A DNA stretch of 64,000 nucleotides from assembly GCA_019112635.1 (NCBI GenBank), contig DXIX01000017.1, positions 1 to 64,000 of the forward strand, in the 5' to 3' direction. Shown piece after piece: positions 15,901 through 25,191 of the stretch; within the stretch, counting starts at the first letter, position 1; each line of letters opens with the position of its first letter. The DNA is from Candidatus Blautia intestinigallinarum. GTDB taxonomy: Bacteria > Bacillota > Clostridia > Lachnospirales > Lachnospiraceae. The notes beneath the pieces were generated by a model that saw only the letters and a list, made by a program, of their open reading frames with translations, was not told the DNA's origin and did not search any database. Position numbers and translations under genes: made by a program.

Positions 15901-16770
15901 ATGAGTGAGTATGTAATTACGACAGATAATAATTCTGATTTGCCGGAGTCATATTATGCAGAACATAATGTGGGCTGCACCTACCTGAGTTATTCTATGG
16001 ATGGCCAAAATTACAGCCATGAAAATTTTCTCCCAGTGGAGGAGTTTTATGACAAAATGAGAAAAGGATCAATGCCGACTACAGCACAGGTAAATCCTGA
16101 GGCTGCAAAGGCTTTAATGGAGCCTTATCTGAAGGAAGGAAAAGATATTCTGCATATTGCCTTTTCTTCTGGATTGAGCGGAAGCTATAACAGTGCAAGA
16201 ATTGCTGGGGAAGAACTGATGGAGAAGTATCCGGATCGGAAGATTATTGTTTTGGATTCTCTTGCGGCTTCTTTGGGCCAGGGAATGATTGTCTATCTGG
16301 CACAACAGCAGAAGGAAGAGGGAAAAAGCATAGATGAGGTGGCGCAGTGGGTGAAGGGTCACCGATTGAATGTTGTGCATGCTTTTACGGTAGATGATCT
16401 GAATCATCTGTATCGAGGCGGAAGAGTGTCCAAGACGACAGCTGTCGTAGGAGGCGTTTTGAATATCAAGCCGGTTCTTCATGTGGACAATGAAGGAAAG
16501 CTGATTCCTGTCGGAAAGGTGAGAGGAAGGAAAAAATCTCTGCTCGCATTGGTAGATATGATGGATCAGAAACTGGGAAGCTATAAGGATTCCTGTGATA
16601 CAATTTTTGTCAGTCATGGAGACTGTATTGAGGATGCTCAGTTTGTGATTGACAAAATAAAAGAAAAATATCCAATTAAAACCGTATTGGTGAATTATGT
16701 CGGTGCTACTATCGGGGCACACTCCGGTCCGGGAACAGTGGCTTTGTTCTTCCTGGGAGATGAGAGATAG
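15901..16770 (+). CDS. DegV-family fatty-acid-binding protein
   Basis: 289 residues, the normal DegV length. Opens with YVITTDNNSDLP and contains TTAQVNPE, IAFSSGLSGSYNSARIA and the later HAFTVDDLNHLYRGGRVSKT segment, all diagnostic of DegV. The best-known members (FakB) bind a fatty acid and present it to the FakA kinase for phosphorylation and phospholipid synthesis; whether this copy serves FakA cannot be told. AGGGAGGCAG precedes the ATG. Confidence 0.93.
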   Translation: MSEYVITTDNNSDLPESYYAEHNVGCTYLSYSMDGQNYSHENFLPVEEFYDKMRKGSMPTTAQVNPEAAKALMEPYLKEGKDILHIAFSSGLSGSYNSARIAGEELMEKYPDRKIIVLDSLAASLGQGMIVYLAQQQKEEGKSIDEVAQWVKGHRLNVVHAFTVDDLNHLYRGGRVSKTTAVVGGVLNIKPVLHVDNEGKLIPVGKVRGRKKSLLALVDMMDQKLGSYKDSCDTIFVSHGDCIEDAQFVIDKIKEKYPIKTVLVNYVGATIGAHSGPGTVALFFLGDER

Positions 16771-16811
16771 ACATTTTTGCTGCACATTTTATAAGGCAGT
16801 GGATTATTCTG

Positions 16812-16850
16812 GCAGTGTGAGAAACTGAGGAATAGTACACTGCTTTGTGT
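16812..16850 (+). terminator. Terminator-like hairpin after degV-type gene
   Basis: GCAGTGT (16812-16818) pairs with ACACTGC (16837-16843) and is followed by TTTGTGTTTT. Confidence 0.45.
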
Positions 16851-16896
16851 TTTCTTAGCTTTGAAGTTGACACAAAAGAAATAAAGGAGAACAGAT

Positions 16897-18642
16897 ATGC
16901 AGGATATAAGACGATTGCTTGTATATATGAAAGGATATCGGAGGGATGCGATTACGGGAGCTGTTCTGGTAGCCATAGAGACTTGTCTGGAATTATTTAT
17001 TCCTGTTTTAATTGCGGATTTGATTGATGTGGGAGTAGCCAATAAGGACGTGTCTTATGTTTTTCATAAAGGGATACAGATGGGAATATGTGCTCTTCTG
17101 GCATTAATTACGGGATTGCTGTATGCACGGTTTGCGGCGAAAATGTCCTATGGATGGGGCGCAGCGATCCGGGAAGCCCAGTATGAGCGGGTTCAGAATT
17201 ATGCATTTGCTAATTTGGATCATTTTGACACTTCATCTTTGATTACCAGAATGACGACGGATGTGACTGTTTTACAAAATGCTGTGAATGGCGGTTTCAG
17301 GCCGCTGATTCGTGGTCCAGTGTTGCTGGTGATGGGAGTGGCTCTTTCTTTTTGGATGAATCCGCGCCTGGCTCTGGTTTTTGTGGTGTGTGCGCCGATA
17401 TTAGGGACAATTCTGGCACTGATTGTGCATAAGGTGGCACCTATGTATGAGCGGCTGCAAAAAGTTGTCGATCATCTGAATCAGGTAGTCCAGGAAGGTA
17501 TGACTGCGATTCGCGCGGTGAAGGCTTTTGTCCGGGGAGAATATGAAGAAGAACGATTTCAAAATGTCAATGAAAATCTAAAAGAGACCAGTCAGACAAC
17601 CTTTCACTATGCAGTTTTGAATCTTCCGGCTTTCCAGACAGTAATGTACTTATCCGTGGTTTTGATCATGTGGTTCGGTGGAAATATGGTTTTAAATTCT
17701 ACTTTACAGGTCGGGGATCTCACAGGATTTTTCAGCTATGTCATGCAGGTAATTAATTCTCTGATGCTGATAGCCAATGTATTCTTGCTGCTTACCCGTT
17801 CTTTGGCCAGCGCACACCGCATTGCGGAAGTACTGGATGAGGAGATATTACTCACTTCTCCTGAGAAACCGGATAAGGAGGTAAGAGATGGAAGTGTAGA
17901 CTTTGAGAATGTTTCCTTTAAATACCACAAAGATGCGCAGGAATCAGCTCTTTTTGGCGTGAATCTGCATATTGAAGCAGGACAGACCGTGGGGATCCTG
18001 GGTGGAACCGGCTCAGCGAAGACGACGCTGGTTCAGCTGATTCCCCGTTTGTATGACGCCACAGAAGGTGTGGTAAAAGTAGGCGGTATGGATGTGAAAG
18101 AGTATGATTTGCAGACATTGAGGGATTCTGTGGGAATGATTCTCCAAAAAAACGTGCTTTTTTCGGGGACAGTCCGTGAAAATTTAAGATGGGGAAATGC
18201 TGATGCGGATGAGGAAACGCTATGGAAGGCGTGCAGGATTGCCTGTGCGGATGAGTTTATTAAGCAGATGCCCAAGGGTTTAGACACCGATCTGGGACAG
18301 GGCGGCAATAATATTTCCGGAGGACAAAAACAGAGACTTTGTATAGCGAGAACACTGCTTAAAAATCCGAAAATTTTGATTTTTGATGATTCCACCAGTG
18401 CTGTGGACACGGCAACAGAAGGAAAGATCCGCAGCGCATTGTCAGAATTGCGGGATGTGACAAAGATTGTTATTGCTCAGAGAATCACTTCGGTTATGTA
18501 TACAGATTTGATCATCATCATGGAAGACGGCAAGATTCATGATATGGGAAATCACGAGGAACTGTTGGCGAGAGATTCTATCTATCAGGAAATATACCAG
18601 TCACAGATGAGAGGAGGCAGGGAAAATGGCACGTCCGTTTAA
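16897..18642 (+). CDS. ABC exporter subunit A with degenerate ATPase site
   Basis: A 581-residue half-transporter (six-helix membrane domain, then nucleotide-binding domain), forming a heterodimer with the next gene product. Walker A is GGTGSAKTTL and the signature is ISGGQKQR. Walker B is ILIFDDSTSAVD, in which Asp replaces the catalytic Glu, so the site whose Walker B comes from this subunit should hydrolyse ATP poorly. The same asymmetry is established for TM287/288 and BmrCD. The gene overlaps its partner by 17 bases. Substrates are typically drugs, peptides or lipids; none can be inferred here. AAAGGAGAAC is the ribosome binding site. Confidence 0.93.
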   Translation: MQDIRRLLVYMKGYRRDAITGAVLVAIETCLELFIPVLIADLIDVGVANKDVSYVFHKGIQMGICALLALITGLLYARFAAKMSYGWGAAIREAQYERVQNYAFANLDHFDTSSLITRMTTDVTVLQNAVNGGFRPLIRGPVLLVMGVALSFWMNPRLALVFVVCAPILGTILALIVHKVAPMYERLQKVVDHLNQVVQEGMTAIRAVKAFVRGEYEEERFQNVNENLKETSQTTFHYAVLNLPAFQTVMYLSVVLIMWFGGNMVLNSTLQVGDLTGFFSYVMQVINSLMLIANVFLLLTRSLASAHRIAEVLDEEILLTSPEKPDKEVRDGSVDFENVSFKYHKDAQESALFGVNLHIEAGQTVGILGGTGSAKTTLVQLIPRLYDATEGVVKVGGMDVKEYDLQTLRDSVGMILQKNVLFSGTVRENLRWGNADADEETLWKACRIACADEFIKQMPKGLDTDLGQGGNNISGGQKQRLCIARTLLKNPKILIFDDSTSAVDTATEGKIRSALSELRDVTKIVIAQRITSVMYTDLIIIMEDGKIHDMGNHEELLARDSIYQEIYQSQMRGGRENGTSV

Positions 18643-20467
18643 TGGAAAGAGACCGCAGAATTTACGATATACTTTGGGGATGCTTTTTCACTATTTGGGA
18701 CAGCACAGAATTTTGTTTCTCATTGTGACGGTCTTGGTGACGTTCAGTGCTCTGGGAAATCTTCTGGGAACTTATATGATTCGTCCGGTTGTGAATCATC
18801 TGGCCAATGGAGACTTGAGATCGCTTCTTCGGGGAGTGCTGGTGACTGCAATGATCTATGGAATTGGTGCGGCGTCTGCTTATGGATATACACAGACAAT
18901 GGTAAAGGCGGCACAACAGGTTCTCTATGATATTCGGAGGGACTTGTTTGCTCACCTGCAGACTCTGCCTTTAAAGTTCTTTGACTCAAACCGCCACGGT
19001 GATATTATGAGCTATTTCACTAACGACGTAGACACAATATCGGATGCTTTGAACAATAGTTTTGCTATGATTATTCAAAGCTTTATCCAGATGGCCGGAA
19101 CGTTGGTTGTGTTGTTCGTGCTTAGTTGGCAGTTATCGTTGATTGTGGCAGTCTGCTATGTGATAATGTTCTGGTATATTCAGTTCAGTGGAAAAAAGAG
19201 CAAAAAATATTACCTGCGTCAGCAGGAGAGTCTCGGAGATCTGGACGGCTATATTGAAGAGATGGTCAATGGCCAGAAAGTCGTGAAAGTCTTTAATCAT
19301 GAGCAGGAGAACCTGGAAGAATTCCGTAAAAAGAATAAGGCTTTGCAGGAAGCGGGAACAGGCGCCCAAAGTTATGCAGCTTCCATGATTCCGGCGGTGG
19401 TAACGATTTCTTATATTAACTATGCGATTGTGGCAGTTCTTGGAGGAATCATGGCCATGAATGGAATGATGGATGTGGGAAGCCTGGCAAGTTATCTGGT
19501 TTTTGTGAGGCAGGCGGCGATGCCGATTAACCAGTTCACCCAGCAGAGTAATTTTATGCTGGCAGCGTTAGCGGGAGCAGAGCGGGTTTTTCGTGTGATG
19601 AATGAGGAACCGGAGGTAGATCAGGGACAAGTGGAACTGGTCAATGTGCGGCAGGAGAACGGAGAATGGGTGACTTGCAAAGAGAAAACCGGCAATTGGG
19701 CCTGGCGTGGTTCAGATGGAGCTTTGACTATGCTCCGAGGCGATGTACGTTTTGAAAATGTGGATTTTTCCTATGAGGAAGATCATCCGATTTTGAAAAA
19801 TATCAGTCTGTATGCAAAGCCGGGACAAAAGATTGCCTTTGTGGGTTCCACCGGAGCTGGAAAGACAACCATCACCAATCTGATTAATCGCTTTTATGAT
19901 GTACAGGGAGGACGGGTGATCTATGATGGAATTGATGTAAAAGAGATCAAAAAAGATTCCCTGAGACGTTCGCTTGGCATCGTGCTTCAGGATACACATT
20001 TGTTTACTGGAACGATTGCAGATAATATTCGTTTTGGAAAATTGGACGCCACGATGGATGAAATTCGTCAGGCGGCTCAAATTGCCAATGCGGACTCTTT
20101 TATCCGGCGTCTTCCCAAAGGCTATGATACGATGATTACTGGTGATGGGGCAAATCTTTCTCAGGGACAGCGCCAGCTTCTTGCTATTGCCAGAGCAGCA
20201 GTGGCTGATCCGCCGGTTCTGATACTGGATGAAGCAACTTCATCGATTGACACGCGTACAGAGGCGTTGATTGAGAAAGGAATGGATCAGTTGATGGAAG
20301 GACGTACCGTCTTTGTGATTGCGCACCGTCTCAGCACGGTACGCAATGCTAATGCCATCATGGTTCTGGAACATGGGCAGATCGTGGAACGGGGAGATCA
20401 TGAGGATCTGCTCAGTCAGAAGGGAAAATACTATCAGCTCTATCACGGGATGTTTGAGCTGAGCTGA
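18626..20467 (+). CDS. ABC exporter subunit B with canonical ATPase site
   Basis: Partner half-transporter of 613 residues. The membrane domain is followed by a nucleotide-binding domain with Walker A GSTGAGKTT, an altered signature LSQGQRQ (second Gly replaced by Gln), and canonical Walker B ILILDEATSSIDTRTE with the catalytic Glu. A glycine/charged insertion between the membrane and ATPase domains (about residues 330-370) is usual for this subunit type. It is translationally coupled to subunit A. The 3' end overlaps the convergent AraC-type gene by 56 bases. Confidence 0.93.
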   Translation: MARPFNGKRPQNLRYTLGMLFHYLGQHRILFLIVTVLVTFSALGNLLGTYMIRPVVNHLANGDLRSLLRGVLVTAMIYGIGAASAYGYTQTMVKAAQQVLYDIRRDLFAHLQTLPLKFFDSNRHGDIMSYFTNDVDTISDALNNSFAMIIQSFIQMAGTLVVLFVLSWQLSLIVAVCYVIMFWYIQFSGKKSKKYYLRQQESLGDLDGYIEEMVNGQKVVKVFNHEQENLEEFRKKNKALQEAGTGAQSYAASMIPAVVTISYINYAIVAVLGGIMAMNGMMDVGSLASYLVFVRQAAMPINQFTQQSNFMLAALAGAERVFRVMNEEPEVDQGQVELVNVRQENGEWVTCKEKTGNWAWRGSDGALTMLRGDVRFENVDFSYEEDHPILKNISLYAKPGQKIAFVGSTGAGKTTITNLINRFYDVQGGRVIYDGIDVKEIKKDSLRRSLGIVLQDTHLFTGTIADNIRFGKLDATMDEIRQAAQIANADSFIRRLPKGYDTMITGDGANLSQGQRQLLAIARAAVADPPVLILDEATSSIDTRTEALIEKGMDQLMEGRTVFVIAHRLSTVRNANAIMVLEHGQIVERGDHEDLLSQKGKYYQLYHGMFELS

Positions 20468-21356
20468 CAGAGGATAGAAGATTCTTCCTGTATGCGGAAG
20501 GGGACATCCCTTTTCTCTGATGAAAGACTTTCGAAAAATAATTGGAATCATTGAAGCCGACACTTTCTGAGATTTCCTTCACAGAATAACGGGTGTTGCC
20601 CAGAAGTTTTAAGCTTTTTTCAATTCGATAGTCTAAGATAAAGTCAAAAAGAGAAAGGTTCATGTATTTTTTAAAGATACGGCAGCACTCTGAACGGCAC
20701 AGATGAATTTGTCCGGCGATTTCTTCCAAAGTCAGTTTGCGCTGATAGTTTTCTTCAATATAAGATAAAATATCGCGAATTCGATCGTAACTGCGCTGAT
20801 CTGTGGTATCAGATTTCAGCGCAGTTTTACTATGGATGGTCAGGAGTTTCCAGAATCTCAGAAGATCTGACAGAATCTCCAACTCATATGCTTCTGCCTT
20901 CGATTGCCAGATGTCCAACAGATGACGGATAATTTCAGTGCCTGTCTGATGCCATGGGCATGACTGGTCAAGGAAGATGGAAGAAATCTGATGATTCTGT
21001 GTGAGCGGGCGGACGTAGCGGATGTTGATCAGACTGTTTTCGTAGCCGTAGAGCAGTTTGGGATCAAAGGTAATGGAAGTATAGCTGCAGTCCATATGGC
21101 GGTAGCGCTGTCCGGAGTGCAGAACGTTGGAGTTCCCAAAAAGTATCTGGCCTTCTTTCAGATGAAAGGTATCATGGTTGATATGGTAAAGCATTTCTCC
21201 CTGGGTAACCAGAGTGATTTCGATTTCCGGGTGCCAGTGCCAGAGAAAGGAACCAGATTCATAATTGGATAAGGCTTCATAGCTGACCAGAACCGGGAAT
21301 GAATAATTGCCATGCTCTTTTATTTCCTTTTGATTTTGGTTTGTAATAATTTGCAT
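20412..21356 (-). CDS. AraC-family transcriptional regulator
   Basis: About 314 residues. The N-terminal cupin sensor domain contains HWHPEIEITLVTQGEMLYHIN and the NSNVLHSG turn, and the C-terminal pair of helix-turn-helices is seen in LTLEEIAGQIHLCRSECCRIFK and RYSVKEISESVGFNDSNYFSKVF. Such cupin-AraC proteins usually sense sugars. It is divergent from the galactokinase-family gene, which makes that gene the likely target. The start at 21356 follows AGGGGGA on the minus strand. The last 18 codons are antisense to the end of the ABC exporter gene, an uncommon gene-gene overlap. Confidence 0.92.
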   Translation of the reverse strand: MQIITNQNQKEIKEHGNYSFPVLVSYEALSNYESGSFLWHWHPEIEITLVTQGEMLYHINHDTFHLKEGQILFGNSNVLHSGQRYRHMDCSYTSITFDPKLLYGYENSLINIRYVRPLTQNHQISSIFLDQSCPWHQTGTEIIRHLLDIWQSKAEAYELEILSDLLRFWKLLTIHSKTALKSDTTDQRSYDRIRDILSYIEENYQRKLTLEEIAGQIHLCRSECCRIFKKYMNLSLFDFILDYRIEKSLKLLGNTRYSVKEISESVGFNDSNYFSKVFHQRKGMSPSAYRKNLLSSVSSAQTSRDRADSIFPSD

Positions 21357-21407
21357 CAGAATTCCCCCTGCGATCAAGTATCTTGGTATCAGCTTTTACA
21401 TAAAACG

Positions 21408-21471
21408 CAATATATTACGGATCTTGAAAAAAATTATACCATTGAGGAGAAAGTATCTCAATATATTACAG
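21408..21471. promoter_or_regulatory. Direct repeats CAATATATTAC, likely AraC-type sites
   Basis: CAATATATTACGG (21408-21420) and CAATATATTACAG (21459-21471) are direct repeats 51 bases apart (about five helical turns) in the gap between the divergent AraC-type and galactokinase genes. Paired direct half-sites fit AraC-family binding. Confidence 0.6.
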
Positions 21472-21512
21472 TTTTTTCTGGATTTATTTAAGGAAATCTG
21501 CGAAAATAATTC

Positions 21513-21518
21513 TATAAT
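21513..21518 (+). promoter_or_regulatory. -10 box of galactokinase-family gene
   Basis: A perfect TATAAT lies 42 bases before the next start codon. No good -35 box precedes it, as expected for an activator-dependent promoter, and the direct repeats lie just upstream. Confidence 0.55.
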
Positions 21519-21560
21519 AGTAGTAAGTAGGATTTCAGTGATGGGAAAGGAGAACGAACG

Positions 21561-22805
21561 ATGATTTTACCAAGCGGTTCTGCATTAGAAAAAATTTATG
21601 GAGAGAGCACAGAAAGCGCAAAAAGATTTCAGAGTCTGGCCGAGAATTTCAAAAAACAGTTTTCCTCTGATGAAATGGAATTTTTCACTTCTCCGGGAAG
21701 AACGGAGATTGTAGGAAACCATACAGACCATAATGGAGGGAAGATTCTGGCAGCCAGCATTGATATGGACACAGTGGGAGCAGCCCGTCCCAATGGAACA
21801 AACACGATTCGTATCGTCAGTGAAGGATATGGAAAACAGATCACGGTGGACATTGATAAAGTTGATTCTGTAAAAGCTGGAATCGGAACGGAGGTCCTGG
21901 TGGCAGGAATGGTTCAGGGAACCAGAGAATTTGGCTTCCAGGTATCCGGATTCGACGCATACGTATCCAGCAACGTGATTGGAGCTGCAGGAGTAAGTTC
22001 CTCTGCGTCTTTTGAGATGCTCATGTGCAGTATTATCAATTATTTCTTTAATGACGGACGGATGACTTATCCGGATTATGCACGTATCGGGCAGTATGCG
22101 GAGAATCATTTCTGGAACAAATCTTCCGGTCTGATGGATCAGATGGCTTGTGCAGTGGGCGGACCGATTCTTTTGGATTTTGCGGAAGGTGTTCACTATG
22201 AGAAAGTGGAATTTTCTTTTAAAAAGATGGGATACGACCTGGTAATTGTAAACACTGGAAAAGGACACGGAGACCTCAGTGAAGATTATTCAGAAGTGCC
22301 GGCTGAGATGAAAGCAGTGGCAAAAGAATTGGGAGCTGAAAGACTGTGTGAGAGCAGCCTGGAAAATCTTCTGGAGCATCTTCCACAGATCGAAGAGAAG
22401 CTGGGAAATGACCGTGCAGTTCTGAGAGCCCTGCATTTTTATGAGGAGAATCGCCGCGTGGAAGATGCGGCAAAAGCGGTTCAGGATCAGGATGTCAATG
22501 CATTGCTTCAGATTCTCACAGAATCTGGCAATTCTTCTTGGAAATGGCTGCAGAATTGTTACACACGGCTCAATTATAAAGAGCAGAAAGTGTCTTTGAC
22601 TCTGGCACTGACGGAGTTGTTCTTGAAAGAAAAGAAAGATGGATGCTGCCGTGTTCACGGAGGCGGTTTTGCCGGTGTTATTATGGGAATTATCCCTTGC
22701 GCCTACACGGATGAATATGTGGAATACATCGCGAAATATGTGGGAAGAGACAATGTATATCCAATGAATATTCGTCAGACCGGAGCCGTACACATTGAAA
22801 AGTAA
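21561..22805 (+). CDS. Galactokinase-family GHMP kinase
   Basis: 414 residues of the galactokinase group, which phosphorylates galactose or related sugars at C1 using ATP. FTSPGRTEIVGNHTDHNGG is the galactokinase signature, VIGAAGVSSSASFE the GHMP ATP-binding loop, and RVHGGGFAGVIMG the third GHMP motif. The protein is slightly longer than E. coli GalK (382), and no galT or galE gene is adjacent, so a related sugar substrate is possible. GGAAAGGAG is the ribosome binding site. The divergent AraC regulator is likely to activate it. Confidence 0.88.
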   Translation: MILPSGSALEKIYGESTESAKRFQSLAENFKKQFSSDEMEFFTSPGRTEIVGNHTDHNGGKILAASIDMDTVGAARPNGTNTIRIVSEGYGKQITVDIDKVDSVKAGIGTEVLVAGMVQGTREFGFQVSGFDAYVSSNVIGAAGVSSSASFEMLMCSIINYFFNDGRMTYPDYARIGQYAENHFWNKSSGLMDQMACAVGGPILLDFAEGVHYEKVEFSFKKMGYDLVIVNTGKGHGDLSEDYSEVPAEMKAVAKELGAERLCESSLENLLEHLPQIEEKLGNDRAVLRALHFYEENRRVEDAAKAVQDQDVNALLQILTESGNSSWKWLQNCYTRLNYKEQKVSLTLALTELFLKEKKDGCCRVHGGGFAGVIMGIIPCAYTDEYVEYIAKYVGRDNVYPMNIRQTGAVHIEK

Positions 22806-22841
22806 ATAAAATATTGCAAAGAAAAGCTCTATTTTAAGTTT

Positions 22842-22880
22842 TGGGGTGGGATTCGAAGAATCCCGCCCCATTTAAGCTTT
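22842..22880 (+). terminator. Terminator after galactokinase gene
   Basis: TGGGGTGGGATTC and GAATCCCGCCCCA pair across 13 positions with one G-T wobble around a 3-base loop. A short T-stretch follows. Confidence 0.7.
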
Positions 22881-22904
22881 AGCGGCAATTGATTTTCAGG
22901 AAAG

Positions 22905-22940
22905 GAACAAACATATAATCGAATGTTTGTTCTTCTTTTT
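22905..22940 (+). terminator. Second hairpin with T-run, upstream of uvrB
   Basis: GAACAAACAT (22905-22914) is the reverse complement of ATGTTTGTTC (22923-22932), followed by TTCTTTTT. It may reinforce termination before the uvrB promoter. Confidence 0.6.
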
Positions 22941-22972
22941 GCTCTCGATATATATACTTTTATTACTATATT

Positions 22973-22981
22973 TGCTATAAT
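22973..22981 (+). promoter_or_regulatory. Extended -10 promoter of uvrB
   Basis: TGCTATAAT at 22973-22981 is an extended -10 element (TGnTATAAT) 90 bases before the uvrB start. No clear -35 or LexA box could be identified by eye. Confidence 0.6.
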
Positions 22982-23070
22982 GTCCGAAAAGGTTGATTGT
23001 CATTTTGACTTTGCTGCAGGATATAAGAATAGATAGGGAAATCTACTAGAAAGAGGAGAAAGGATTAATC

Positions 23071-25056
23071 ATGGATCATTTCGAATTAGTATCAGAATAC
23101 AAACCCACTGGTGACCAGCCTCAGGCCATTGAGCAGCTGGTCAAAGGTTTCAAGGAAGGGAACCAGTGTGAGACACTTCTGGGTGTCACCGGTTCCGGAA
23201 AAACTTTTACGATGGCAAACGTCATTCAACAATTGAATAAACCAACATTGATTATCGCCCACAACAAGACTCTGGCAGCGCAGCTTTATGGAGAGTTCAA
23301 AGAGTTCTTTCCGAACAATGCAGTGGAATATTTTGTCTCCTATTATGATTATTATCAGCCGGAGGCTTATGTGCCTTCCACGGATACCTATATTGCGAAG
23401 GATTCTTCTATTAATGAAGAGATTGACAAGCTGCGCTTGTCTGCTACAGCATCCTTGGTGGAGCGAAAGGATGTGATTGTGGTGTCCAGTGTGTCTTGTA
23501 TCTATGGATTGGGTGAGCCGGAGAACTTCGAAAAGATGATGGTTTCCCTTCGGCCGGGTATGGAGAAGGACAGAGACGAGGTGCTGCGCCAGCTGATCGA
23601 TATTCAATACGACCGCAACGAGATGGATTTCAAGAGAGGAACCTTCCGCGTTCGAGGAGATGTGGTGGAGATCATTCCGGCCAACGAGGCAGACACGGCT
23701 GTGAGAGTGGAATTTTTCGGGGATGAGATTGACCGGATTACACAGATCGATGTGTTGACAGGTGAGATTAAGGGGGAGCTGGAACATGTGGCTATTTTTC
23801 CGGCTTCCCACTATGTGGTGCCGGCGGAGCAGATCCGCAGGGCAGCAGATGCCATAGAAGAAGAACTGAAAGAGAGAGTTCAGTATTTTAAGAGTGAGGA
23901 TAAACTCTTGGAGGCGCAGAGAATTGCGGAGAGAACCAATTTTGACGTGGAAATGTTAAAAGAGACAGGTTTTTGTTCAGGCATTGAGAACTATTCCAGA
24001 CACCTGGCAGGATTGAAGCCGGGACAGCCGCCTTATACACTTTTGGACTTTTTCAAAGACGATTTTCTCATTATCATCGACGAGTCGCATAAAACGATAC
24101 CACAGATCCGGGGAATGTATGCAGGAGATCAATCCAGGAAGACTACACTGGTGGATTATGGTTTTCGCCTGCCTTCTGCTAAGGATAACCGTCCGCTGAA
24201 TTTTACAGAATTTGAAGAGAGAATTGATCAGATACTGTTTGTGTCTGCCACACCTGGGGAATACGAGGCTGAGCATGAACTGCTGCGTGCGGAGCAGATT
24301 ATCCGTCCCACAGGGCTTTTAGATCCTAAGGTGGAGGTGCGGCCTGTGGAAGGGCAGATTGATGATCTGGTAGGCGAGGTGAATAAGGAAGTAGAGAATC
24401 ATCACAAGGTGCTTATCACAACCTTGACGAAAAGAATGGCGGAAGACTTGACAGATTATATGAAAGATCTGGGAATTCGAGTCAAGTATCTGCACTCAGA
24501 TATTGATACTCTGGAGAGAACGCAGATTATCCGGGATATGCGTCTGGATGTCTTTGATGTTCTAGTGGGGATCAATCTCTTGAGAGAGGGATTGGACATC
24601 CCGGAGATTACTCTGGTGGCAATTCTCGATGCAGATAAGGAAGGATTTCTGCGTTCAGAGACGTCTTTGATTCAGACCATTGGCCGTGCGGCTCGAAACA
24701 GTGAGGGACATGTAATTATGTATGCGGATGTGATGACAGATTCCATGCGGATTGCCATTGATGAGACAGAACGCCGCAGAACTTTACAGGAAGCATATAA
24801 CAAAGAACATGGAATTACACCGAAGACCATTCAGAAATCAGTGAGGGATCTGATCAGCATCTCCAAGGCAGTGGCTCAGACAGAGAGCAAGATGGAAAAG
24901 GATCCAGAGTCGATGAGCAAGAAAGAATTGGAGAAGCTGATTCACCAGGTGGAGAAGCAGATGCGCTCTGCGGCAGCGGATCTGAACTTCGAACAGGCAG
25001 CCGAGCTGCGTGACAAAATGATTGAATTGAAGAAAAGCCTTGCGGAAATAGAGTGA
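23071..25056 (+). CDS. uvrB: Excinuclease ABC subunit B
   Basis: UvrB, the damage-verifying helicase-like subunit of nucleotide excision repair, in full (661 residues). Starts with [17 protein letters not shown], Walker A GVTGSGKT, the beta-hairpin [18 protein letters not shown] that clamps DNA, and helicase motif [14 protein letters not shown]. The C-terminal UVR domain ([20 protein letters not shown]) binds UvrC. The ribosome binding site is GAGGAGAAAGG. uvrA is not immediately downstream, unlike in some genomes; the heat-shock operon follows instead. Confidence 0.97.
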   Translation: MDHFELVSEYKPTGDQPQAIEQLVKGFKEGNQCETLLGVTGSGKTFTMANVIQQLNKPTLIIAHNKTLAAQLYGEFKEFFPNNAVEYFVSYYDYYQPEAYVPSTDTYIAKDSSINEEIDKLRLSATASLVERKDVIVVSSVSCIYGLGEPENFEKMMVSLRPGMEKDRDEVLRQLIDIQYDRNEMDFKRGTFRVRGDVVEIIPANEADTAVRVEFFGDEIDRITQIDVLTGEIKGELEHVAIFPASHYVVPAEQIRRAADAIEEELKERVQYFKSEDKLLEAQRIAERTNFDVEMLKETGFCSGIENYSRHLAGLKPGQPPYTLLDFFKDDFLIIIDESHKTIPQIRGMYAGDQSRKTTLVDYGFRLPSAKDNRPLNFTEFEERIDQILFVSATPGEYEAEHELLRAEQIIRPTGLLDPKVEVRPVEGQIDDLVGEVNKEVENHHKVLITTLTKRMAEDLTDYMKDLGIRVKYLHSDIDTLERTQIIRDMRLDVFDVLVGINLLREGLDIPEITLVAILDADKEGFLRSETSLIQTIGRAARNSEGHVIMYADVMTDSMRIAIDETERRRTLQEAYNKEHGITPKTIQKSVRDLISISKAVAQTESKMEKDPESMSKKELEKLIHQVEKQMRSAAADLNFEQAAELRDKMIELKKSLAEIE

Positions 25057-25097
25057 TGAACTTTCACAGGAAATTCACAATTTTTCTGGATAAACTA

Positions 25098-25164
25098 TTG
25101 ACAAACTGGTGGCATAGTGCTATTTTAAACATAGATGTTAGCACTCCTTAATGTTGAGTGCTAA
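25098..25164 (+). promoter_or_regulatory. hrcA operon promoter with CIRCE operator
   Basis: TTGACA (25098-25103), a 17-base spacer and TATTTT (25121-25126) are followed by a perfect CIRCE element, TTAGCACTC-N9-GAGTGCTAA at 25138-25164. This is the known binding site of HrcA, so the operon is autorepressed and heat-induced. Confidence 0.95.
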
Positions 25165-25191
25165 TAATTCATAAGACAGGAGGGACGGATT

